The position numbers and the translations under genes are program-made. A stretch of 5,778 bases of DNA from JBKJML01 sp046596415 (GTDB lineage: Bacteria; Actinomycetota; Thermoleophilia; Gaiellales; Gaiellaceae), in NCBI GenBank assembly GCA_046596415.1, contig JBKJML010000106.1, positions 1 to 5,778 of the forward strand, in the 5' to 3' direction. This document shows, piece by piece, positions 1 through 5,547 of the stretch. Each line of letters begins with the position of its first letter. Position 1 is the stretch's first letter. The notes beneath the pieces are model-generated. The model was not told the origin of the DNA. It was given only the letters and a program-made list of their open reading frames with translations, and ran no database searches.

Positions 1-969
1 CTGCCGGAGAGCCGTTTCGTCGTGGCCGAGACGCTCGTGCGTTTCGATCACGGCAGCGGCACCGCGGACGTGCTTGCAGGCGACGCTGACGCGATCGCAG
101 CCCGACTCGAAGGAGACCTAGTGGCTCAGAGCCACAAGGCTCGTTCGGCGCCCGGCGCGACGCGCCGTTTCCCGGAGCAGGCGGAGTACGAAAGCGGCGT
201 GCAGAGGATCAAGGAGCTGATTCGGGCCGGTGACGCCTTCCAGGTCGTGCTCTCGCAGCGCGTCGAGCGGCCGACTTCGGCCTCGGCGCTCGAGCTCTAT
301 CGTGCGCTCCGGCGCGTCAACCCCTCGCCGTACCTCTTCCTGCTGGAGCTCGACGGGCTAGCGTTGATCGGCTCCTCACCCGAGACGCTCGTCAAGTGTG
401 AGCGTGGCCGCGCCAGCCTGAACCCGATCGCCGGGACGACCGAGCGGAGCGATGGCGACGCGGAGCGCCTGCTCGCCTCCGACAAGGACCGCGCCGAGCA
501 CGTGATGCTCGTCGACCTCGGCCGCAACGACCTTGCCCGCGCCTGCAAGCCCGGCAGCGTTCGCGTCGAGCGCTTGCTCGAGCCGGAGCGGTTCTCACAC
601 GTCACACACCTCGTCTCCGAAGTCGCCGGCGAGCTCCGCGAGGGCGTGACGCCGTTCCAGCTCCTTCGCGACTGTTTCCCGGCCGGCACCGTCTCGGGCG
701 CGCCGAAGGTGCGGGCGATGCAGATCGTCTCCGAGCTCGAGGGCTACCGCCGTGGGCCGTACGCGGGCGCGGTCGGGTATGTCCTGCCGGGCGGAATCAT
801 GGACACGTGCATCGCGATCCGAACGATCGTCCTCGAAGACGGGATCGCGCGCCTGCAGGCGGGGGCGGGAATCGTGGCAGACTCAGATCCGGCCGCCGAG
901 CACCGCGAGTGCCTGTCGAAGCTCGCCGCGCTCGAGGCTGCGATCGACCTCGCGGAGAAGGACGCCTGA
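1..969 (+). CDS. trpE: Anthranilate synthase component I (TrpE), 5' partial
   Basis: Converts chorismate plus ammonia (supplied by TrpG) to anthranilate, the first committed step of tryptophan synthesis; cytoplasmic. The frame is open from base 1 and gives 322 residues, so about the first 170 residues of a usual ~500-residue TrpE are outside the window, including the N-terminal region that holds the tryptophan feedback site. A GTG at 22 is internal, because the residues before it already read as TrpE. The chorismate-binding domain is intact: DAFQVVLSQR (about 78-87), GSSPETLVK (124-132), PIAGT (142-146), AEHVMLVDLGRNDL (165-178, with the acidic metal/catalytic Glu), HLVSEV (203-208), FPAGTVSGAPKVRAM (226-240) and LQAGAGIVADS (285-295). 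TrpE is preferred over PabB or a salicylate synthase because of the adjacent trp genes. Its TGA shares one base with the trpG ATG. Confidence 0.97.
   Translation: MPESRFVVAETLVRFDHGSGTADVLAGDADAIAARLEGDLVAQSHKARSAPGATRRFPEQAEYESGVQRIKELIRAGDAFQVVLSQRVERPTSASALELYRALRRVNPSPYLFLLELDGLALIGSSPETLVKCERGRASLNPIAGTTERSDGDAERLLASDKDRAEHVMLVDLGRNDLARACKPGSVRVERLLEPERFSHVTHLVSEVAGELREGVTPFQLLRDCFPAGTVSGAPKVRAMQIVSELEGYRRGPYAGAVGYVLPGGIMDTCIAIRTIVLEDGIARLQAGAGIVADSDPAAEHRECLSKLAALEAAIDLAEKDA
954..962 (+). promoter_or_regulatory. Ribosome binding site for trpG
   Basis: The purine run GGAGAAGGA lies inside the end of trpE, six bases before the ATG at 969. It is the best Shine-Dalgarno match in the window and supports the start at 969 over the ATG at 978. 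Confidence 0.7.
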
Positions 970-1520
970 TGCTGCTGATGATCGACAACTACGACTCGTT
1001 CACGTACAACCTCGTCCACCTCTTTCAGGAGCTTGGCGCCGAGGTCGTGGTCTACCGGAACGATGCGATCACCCCAGAGGACGCGGAGCGGCTGGCACCC
1101 TCCCACGTCGTCATCTCCCCCGGCCCCGGCCGCCCCACCGATGCGGGGGTCTCGGTCGACGTCATCCGGCGGCTCGGCTCGATCCCGACCCTCGGCGTCT
1201 GCCTCGGCCACCAGGCGATCGTCGAGGCCTTCGGCGGCGAGGTCGGCGCGGCGAAGGCGTTGCTCCACGGCAAATCCTCGCGGGTCGAACACGACGGCCG
1301 CGGTGTCTACCGCGGCGTCGAGCAGGGCTTCGAAGCCGGCCGCTACCACTCACTCGCGGTGATCCGGGTCCCCGACGCGCTCGAGGTCACGGCGACGACC
1401 CCGGACGGCGAGGTGATGGGCGTTCGCCACCGCACCCTGCCCATCGAGGGTGTTCAGTTCCATCCCGAATCGGTGCTCACACCGATCGGTCGCGAGCTCG
1501 CGAGGAACTTCCTCTCGTGA
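969..1520 (+). CDS. trpG: Anthranilate synthase component II, glutamine amidotransferase (TrpG)
   Basis: Class I glutamine amidotransferase that hydrolyses glutamine and channels ammonia to TrpE. The 183-residue protein is the normal length for a stand-alone TrpG. It opens with the family signature MLLMIDNYDSFTYNL. The oxyanion/glutamine site PGPG is at 51-54, the nucleophile Cys78 sits in GVCLGHQ, HGK is at 100-102, and the His165/Glu167 pair is in QFHPES, so the catalytic triad is complete. The frame is open upstream, but ATG 969 follows a good ribosome binding site, matches the family N-terminus and overlaps the trpE stop (TGATG), so it is the chosen start. In some bacteria the same subunit also serves PabB; no pabB is visible here. 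The stop overlaps the trpD GTG. Confidence 0.98.
   Translation: MLLMIDNYDSFTYNLVHLFQELGAEVVVYRNDAITPEDAERLAPSHVVISPGPGRPTDAGVSVDVIRRLGSIPTLGVCLGHQAIVEAFGGEVGAAKALLHGKSSRVEHDGRGVYRGVEQGFEAGRYHSLAVIRVPDALEVTATTPDGEVMGVRHRTLPIEGVQFHPESVLTPIGRELARNFLS
1502..1507 (+). promoter_or_regulatory. Ribosome binding site for trpD
   Basis: GAGGAA inside the last codons of trpG, nine bases before the GTG at 1517. It supports this GTG as the trpD start rather than an internal ATG. Confidence 0.6.
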
Positions 1521-2536
1521 TCCAGGCCGCGCTCCAGGACCTGCTCGACGGCCGTGACCTCGAACGCGCCCGTGCGCGTGAGGTAATGGACGAAGTGATG
1601 CGCGGTGAGGCGACCGCCGCCCAGATCGGCGGCTTCCTCGTGGCGCTCAGGTTGAAGGGCGAGACGGCGGAGGAAATCGCGGGCTTCGCCGAGGCGATGC
1701 GCACCCATGTGCTCGCAGTCCGGCCGGAGCGTACCGACCTCGTCGACACGGCCGGCACCGGTGGCGACGGCGCACAGACGCTGAACATCCCCACAGGGGC
1801 GGCGCTCGTCCCCCCCGCCGCCGGGGCGGCGGTCGCAAAGCACGGCAACCGCGCCGTCTCCTCCGCGTCCGGCTCCGCCGACGTCCTCGAGGCACTCGGC
1901 TTCTCGCTCGAGCAGCCGCCCGAGCGGATCGAACGCTCGATCGACGAGCTCGGCTTCGGCTTCATGTTCGCGCCCACACACCACCCTGCGATGCGGCACG
2001 CTGCCCCGGTTCGCCGCGAACTCGCGACGCGTACCGTGTTCAACGTGCTCGGGCCACTCACGAACCCCGCCGGCGCCCGGGCGCAGGTGATCGGTGTCTA
2101 CGCACCGGCTCTCGTCCGGACGATCGCCGACGTGCTCGCAAGCCTCGGCGCGCATCGTGCCTTCGTCGTTCACGGCGCAGGCGGCATCGACGAGCTCTCC
2201 CCCGCCGGCCCCAACCTCGTCTGCGAAGTGGTCGAGGGCTCGGTGCGAGAGCGTGAGATCGACCCGCTCGAGCTCGGGATCGCACGCTGCGCCCCGGACG
2301 AGCTCCGCGGGGGCACGCCAGCCGAGAATGCACAGGCGATCCGCGAGATCCTGGCCGGCGCCGACGGGGGCCGCCGGGATGCGATCCTGCTCAATGCCGC
2401 CGGTGCGATCGCCGCCGCCGGCCACGCCGACGACCTCCATGACGGGCTCGATGCAGCCCGCGAGGCGATCGACTCGGGCGCAGCCGCCGAGCGGCTCGAG
2501 CGGCTGGCGGCCTTCTCCCGCGGCGAGGCTGCCTGA
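1517..2536 (+). CDS. trpD: Anthranilate phosphoribosyltransferase (TrpD)
   Basis: Transfers phosphoribose from PRPP to anthranilate, giving phosphoribosylanthranilate. The 339 residues match the family length. The GTG start overlaps the trpG stop (GTGA) and yields the typical helical N-terminus with GEATAAQIGGFLVALRLKGET (30-50) in one frame; the frame is open far upstream, but that part is trpG shadow. Motifs: PRPP-binding GTGGDG (80-85), KHGNR (108-112), SGSADVLEALG (118-128), the HHPAMRHAAPVRREL anthranilate region (155-169), RTVFNVLGPLTNP (172-184), and the Mg-binding Asp225-Glu226 in GIDEL. One oddity stands out: the usual N-[IV]-S-T after GTGGDG reads NIPT here, with Pro92 where family members have a Ser that helps bind PRPP-Mg. 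Two more prolines (99-100) follow where Ala or Gly is usual. Both flanking motifs stay in frame, so this is substitution and not frameshift. Confidence 0.97.
   Translation: MIQAALQDLLDGRDLERARAREVMDEVMRGEATAAQIGGFLVALRLKGETAEEIAGFAEAMRTHVLAVRPERTDLVDTAGTGGDGAQTLNIPTGAALVPPAAGAAVAKHGNRAVSSASGSADVLEALGFSLEQPPERIERSIDELGFGFMFAPTHHPAMRHAAPVRRELATRTVFNVLGPLTNPAGARAQVIGVYAPALVRTIADVLASLGAHRAFVVHGAGGIDELSPAGPNLVCEVVEGSVREREIDPLELGIARCAPDELRGGTPAENAQAIREILAGADGGRRDAILLNAAGAIAAAGHADDLHDGLDAAREAIDSGAAAERLERLAAFSRGEAA
2525..2528 (+). promoter_or_regulatory. Ribosome binding site for trpC-trpF
   Basis: GAGG within the end of trpD, seven bases before the ATG at 2536. It supports the short TrpC N-terminus encoded from this ATG. 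Confidence 0.5.
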
Positions 2537-3693
2537 TGGGCCGCTTCCGCGACGCACTCGCCGCACCCGGCCTCGGCGGGATCGCCGAGATCAAGCGCAA
2601 GTCGCCGTCGGCGGGCGATCTCCGCCCGGGCGCCGACCCGGCGCAGATCGCCGCCGCCTACGAACGCGCCGGTGCCGCCGCAGTCTCGGTGCTCGTCGAC
2701 GAGCGCTTCGCCGGCGACTGGAGCGACCTGCGCGCAGCCCGCTCGACGACGCACCTCCCGCTCCTCGCGAAAGGATTCTTCTCGAGTGCCGAAGACTTCC
2801 GGACCGCGAAGGAACACGGTGCCGACGCCGTGCTCCTGCTGCTGCGCGACCTCGACGACGACCAGGTCGCCCGGCTGCTCGAGGCGGCCGCTGAGCTCGG
2901 CCTCGACACGCTCGTCGAAGCGCACGACGCCGCCGAGCTCGCGCGCGGAATCGCACTCGACGCGCCGGTGATCGGGATCAATGCCCGAGACCTCTCGACG
3001 TTCCGGATCGACCGCTCCGCCCAGCTCGCTCTCGTCGCGCTGGCCCCGCGCGACCGGATCGTGATCGCCGAGAGCGGCGTCTCGACCCGCGCTCAAGGCG
3101 CAGCGGCCGAGCTCGCCGGAGCTGACGCGATCCTCGTCGGCTCGGCGCTGATGCGCGCACCGGATCCCGCTGGGAAGCTCGCCGAGCTGCTCTCGCGCCC
3201 ACTCGTCAAGGTGTGCGGGCTGACGCGTGCCGAGGACATCGCCGCCGCGCACGAGGCCGGAGCCGATCTGGCCGGGTTCATCCTCGCCGAGGAGAGCCCG
3301 CGCCGCGCTGCAGCGGTGCTCGACGTCCCGGAGGAGATGCTCGCTGTAGCGGTATGGGTCGGCGAGAGAGGCGAGTCTCCCGCCGACCTGGACCAACTCT
3401 ACGGCCGCGAGGGCGACCACCGCGCGCGTGACGCCGTCCTGCTGCGCGGGAACGAGGAGGTCGCGCTCGTCGTCGACCTGCCCTGGCAGGAGCACGATCC
3501 GCTGCATCTGACCCGGGCGGCGGCGATCGAGGGCCGGATCATGCTCGCCGGCGGGCTCGACGCCGAGAACGTGGCCGAGGCAATCGCCGCTGTCCGTCCC
3601 TGGGCCGTCGACGCGAGCTCGCGGCTCGAGACGAGCCCCGGTGTGAAGGATCACGAGAAGCTGCGCGCCTACGTCGAGGCAGCTCGCTCATGA
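2536..3693 (+). CDS. trpC: Bifunctional indole-3-glycerol-phosphate synthase / phosphoribosylanthranilate isomerase (TrpC-TrpF)
   Basis: A 385-residue fusion of two barrel enzymes that catalyse consecutive steps: the C-terminal TrpF domain isomerises phosphoribosylanthranilate to CdRP, and the N-terminal TrpC domain closes it to indole-3-glycerol phosphate. TrpC domain (about 1-219): Glu18 and Lys20 in IAEIKRKSPSAG, Lys79 in LLAKGFF, Glu128 in LVEAH, Asn149 in GINARDL, and Glu179-Ser180 in IAESGVSTR, aligning with the known catalytic set. TrpF domain (about 222-385): KVCGLTR with catalytic Cys227, putative catalytic Asp314 in VVDLPW, phosphate-site LAGGL (337-341) and SSRLETSPGVKD (361-372). 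The linker is only a few residues. The fusion is short compared with the ~450-residue E. coli TrpCF: the TrpC N-terminal extension is mostly missing, and TrpF lacks about 30 central residues and the GGxGxxFDW loop. Its ends overlap trpD (TGATG) and trpB (ATGA). Confidence 0.95.
   Translation: MGRFRDALAAPGLGGIAEIKRKSPSAGDLRPGADPAQIAAAYERAGAAAVSVLVDERFAGDWSDLRAARSTTHLPLLAKGFFSSAEDFRTAKEHGADAVLLLLRDLDDDQVARLLEAAAELGLDTLVEAHDAAELARGIALDAPVIGINARDLSTFRIDRSAQLALVALAPRDRIVIAESGVSTRAQGAAAELAGADAILVGSALMRAPDPAGKLAELLSRPLVKVCGLTRAEDIAAAHEAGADLAGFILAEESPRRAAAVLDVPEEMLAVAVWVGERGESPADLDQLYGREGDHRARDAVLLRGNEEVALVVDLPWQEHDPLHLTRAAAIEGRIMLAGGLDAENVAEAIAAVRPWAVDASSRLETSPGVKDHEKLRAYVEAARS
3676..3679 (+). promoter_or_regulatory. 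Ribosome binding site for trpB
   Basis: GAGG within the end of the TrpF coding region, ten bases before the ATG at 3690. Spacing is slightly long, and coupling through the ATGA overlap probably helps initiation. Confidence 0.4.
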
Positions 3694-4802
3694 GCTCCCT
3701 GTACGGGGCCTACGGCGGCCGCTACGTGCCGGAGACGCTGATTCCGGCGCTCGACGAGCTGGAGCGCGCCTGGCTGGAGGCGCTCGCGGACGAATCGTTC
3801 AGTGCCGAGCTCGACGACCTCGCGCGCACCTACGCCGGCCGTCCGACCCCGCTCACCCGTGCCGATCGCTTCGCGCCGGGAAAGCGGCTCTATCTGAAGC
3901 GGGAAGATCTGCTGCACACGGGCGCGCACAAGCTCAACAACGCGCTCGGCCAGGCGGTACTCGCGCGAAGGCTCGGCAAGCGGCGGATCGTGGCCGAGAC
4001 GGGCGCCGGCCAGCACGGCGTCGCAACGGCGACCGTCTGTGCGCGCTTCGGCCTCGAGTGCGTCGTCTACATGGGCTCCGAGGACATGCGCCGTCAGAGC
4101 CCGAACGTCGAACGGATGGGCCTCCTCGGCGCCGAGGTGCGACCGGTCGAGTTCGGCACCCGCACCCTCAAGGAGGCGACGAGTGAGGCGATCCGCGACT
4201 GGATCGGCAACGTGGAGACCACCCACTACCTGATCGGCTCGTGCGTCGGCCCGGCACCGTACCCGGCAATCGTCCGTGAGCTTCAGGCGGTGATCGGTCG
4301 CGAGAGCCGCGCCCAGGTGCTCGAGGTGGAAGGCCGCCTGCCGGACGAGGTGATCGCCTGCGTCGGCGGGGGCTCGAACGCGATCGGCATGTTCGCCGGC
4401 TTCCTCGACGACACGGAGGTCGCGCTCGTCGGAGTCGAGGCGGCAGGTGCGGCCAGCCTCGGCAGCGGCCGTGCGGGCGTACTGCACGGCTCCCGCTCGT
4501 CGGTGCTCGCCGACGAGGACGGCCAGATCGTGGACGCGCACTCGATCTCCGCCGGGCTCGACTATCCGGGCGTCGGTCCCGAGCACGCGCATCTGCGCGA
4601 CACCGGGCGCGCCCGGTACGTCGGTGCGACCGATGACGAGGCGCTCGACGCGTTTCGCCGGCTGACTCGTACCGAGGGGATCATTCCGGCACTCGAGTCG
4701 TCGCACGCGCTGGCGCGGGTCGCCGACTCCGAGGCGGAGCTGATCGTCGTCTGCCTGTCCGGTCGGGGCGACAAGGATTTGGCCGAAGTGCTGGCGCGAT
4801 GA
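3690..4802 (+). CDS. trpB: Tryptophan synthase beta subunit (TrpB)
   Basis: PLP enzyme that condenses indole, delivered from TrpA, with serine to form tryptophan. The 370 residues are about 25 fewer than usual. Family marks in order: YGAYGGRYVPETL at the N-terminus (5-17), GRPTPL (50-55), LKREDLLHTGAHKLNNALGQ with the PLP-binding Lys81, AETGAGQHGVATA with Glu103 (102-114), the GGGSNA phosphate loop (226-231), HSISAGLDYPGVGPEHA (284-300), Asp304, EGIIPALESSHAL with Glu329 (329-341), and LSGRGDKD with Ser357 (356-363). It belongs to the main TrpB1 type that pairs with TrpA, not the TrpB2 type. The shortening sits mainly in the segment between VEAAG and GVLHG (about 250-267), where the usual GRHAATL-like stretch is reduced, and before the final strand. 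The start overlaps the trpC-trpF stop (ATGA). Confidence 0.98.
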   Translation: MSSLYGAYGGRYVPETLIPALDELERAWLEALADESFSAELDDLARTYAGRPTPLTRADRFAPGKRLYLKREDLLHTGAHKLNNALGQAVLARRLGKRRIVAETGAGQHGVATATVCARFGLECVVYMGSEDMRRQSPNVERMGLLGAEVRPVEFGTRTLKEATSEAIRDWIGNVETTHYLIGSCVGPAPYPAIVRELQAVIGRESRAQVLEVEGRLPDEVIACVGGGSNAIGMFAGFLDDTEVALVGVEAAGAASLGSGRAGVLHGSRSSVLADEDGQIVDAHSISAGLDYPGVGPEHAHLRDTGRARYVGATDDEALDAFRRLTRTEGIIPALESSHALARVADSEAELIVVCLSGRGDKDLAEVLAR

Positions 4803-5515
4803 GCTCGAGCTCCGGCGGCAAGACGCTCGTCGTGTACCTGATGTCCGGCCCGGAGACGCCCGAGCTGGCCGCCGCAGCCGTCGAGTCGGGCGCAGACGTC
4901 GTCGAGCTCGGGTTCCCGTTCTCCGACCCACTCGCCGACGGCCCTGTGATCCGGCGGGCCGCCGAGCGCGCCCTCGCACAGGGGATGCGCACGCGGCAGT
5001 GCCTCGAGTGCCTGGCCGACGTGCGCTCGCGGGTCGAGGTGCCGCTGGTTCCCATGACCTACTCGTCGCTCCTCGAGGCCTACGGCTGGGAGCGGTTCGC
5101 CGCCGACGCGGAGGCAGCGGGCGCGACCGGCATGATCGTCGCCGACCTGCCTGCCGGCGAGCGGCCCGGCCTGCGGCGCATCCAGCTCGTCGCGCCGACC
5201 TCGACCGACGAACGAATCCGGCTCGCCGGCGAGCTGACGGACGGCTGGCTTTATCTCGTCACCGTGGCCGGCATCACCGGAGCCCGCAGCAGCGTCTCGG
5301 AGGCGCTCGCCGGGCTCGCCGAGCGCGCCCGCGCGGTCGTGCCGGGAATTCGCCTGCACGCCGGCTTTGGGATCTCGACGCCCGAGCAGGCACGCGCGGC
5401 CGCCGACCTCACCGATGGCGTCGTGGTCGGCTCGCGGGCCGTCGAGGTCGCGCAGGAGGGGCCTGCCGCGCTCGGCACCTACGTCGCCTCGTTACGGCGC
5501 GCGCTCGACGCCTGA
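4799..5515 (+). CDS. trpA: Tryptophan synthase alpha subunit (TrpA)
   Basis: Cleaves indole-3-glycerol phosphate to indole and glyceraldehyde-3-phosphate and passes indole to TrpB. The barrel signature is clear: VVELGFPFSDPLADGPVI (34-51) holds catalytic Glu36 and Asp47, LVPMTYSSLLEAYG is at 83-96, IVADLPAGE at 113-121, LVAPTSTDERI at 130-140, YLVTVAGITGAR at 152-163 (loop 6 Thr160 kept) and GFGISTPEQ at 189-197. At 238 residues it is about 30 short of a usual TrpA. The first strand begins by residue 9, so the N-terminal helix is missing, and the stretch between DLP and VAPT is several residues shorter. No upstream start in this frame gives a TrpA-like extension. There is no good ribosome binding site (AAGGA at 4773-4777 is 21 bases away), so initiation probably depends on the ATGA overlap with trpB. 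Confidence 0.96.
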   Translation: MSSSSGGKTLVVYLMSGPETPELAAAAVESGADVVELGFPFSDPLADGPVIRRAAERALAQGMRTRQCLECLADVRSRVEVPLVPMTYSSLLEAYGWERFAADAEAAGATGMIVADLPAGERPGLRRIQLVAPTSTDERIRLAGELTDGWLYLVTVAGITGARSSVSEALAGLAERARAVVPGIRLHAGFGISTPEQARAAADLTDGVVVGSRAVEVAQEGPAALGTYVASLRRALDA

Positions 5516-5541
5516 CCGCCGCTTTCGCACGCCGGTACAGT
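5512..5541 (+). promoter_or_regulatory. Putative promoter for the downstream decarboxylase (leaderless)
   Basis: A -35-like CTGACC (5512-5517) includes the trpA stop codon. After an 18-base spacer comes TACAGT (5536-5541), which fits the actinobacterial -10 form TAnnnT. Counting the last T as -7 puts +1 at 5548, exactly the A of the decarboxylase ATG. The match and the spacing are seen directly; promoter activity is inferred. The -35 matches the TTGACA consensus at four of six positions. Confidence 0.55.
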
Positions 5542-5547
5542 CGGAGC
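5516..5547 (+). other. Intergenic gap between trpA and the decarboxylase gene, no terminator seen
   Basis: This 32-base gap is the only non-coding DNA in the window. I find no stable hairpin followed by a T run, so no intrinsic terminator is visible, and read-through from the trp operon into the next gene is possible. GGAG at 5543-5546 is only one base from the ATG, too close for a normal ribosome binding site. Confidence 0.6.

Noticed and set aside
807..968. Possible N-terminal extension of TrpG or a TrpE-TrpG fusion
   Set aside because: The extension is out-of-frame trpE sequence, TrpE has its own stop at 967-969, and the TrpG N-terminus matches the family from the ATG at 969.
752..1516. 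Possible long N-terminal extension of TrpD
   Set aside because: The frame is open, but the translation is Arg/Pro-rich shadow of trpE and trpG. The GTG at 1517 has a ribosome binding site and a family-like N-terminus.
1649..1690. Internal promoter in trpD (TTGAAG at about 1652)
   Set aside because: No TAnnnT-like -10 lies at 16-19 bases downstream.
1785..1820. Frameshift in trpD around the C7 run
   Set aside because: GTGGDG before it and KHGNR after it are in the same frame at normal spacing, so only substitutions are present.
1454..2566. 370-codon open frame on the - strand opposite trpD
   Set aside because: Antisense shadow with no recognisable domain and no ribosome binding site of note.
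2170..3654. 494-codon open frame on the - strand opposite trpD and trpC-trpF
   Set aside because: It is a GC-rich shadow of the sense codons: composition is Arg/Ala/Gly/Glu-rich, no motif is recognisable, and the sense strand encodes clear enzymes throughout.
3669..4979. 436-codon open frame on the - strand opposite trpB
   Set aside because: Low-complexity Arg-rich start and no family motif; fully antisense to a conserved trpB.
5491..5547. Intrinsic terminator after trpA
   Set aside because: Only a weak four-base GGCG/CGCC pairing near the end of trpA is seen, and no T run follows.
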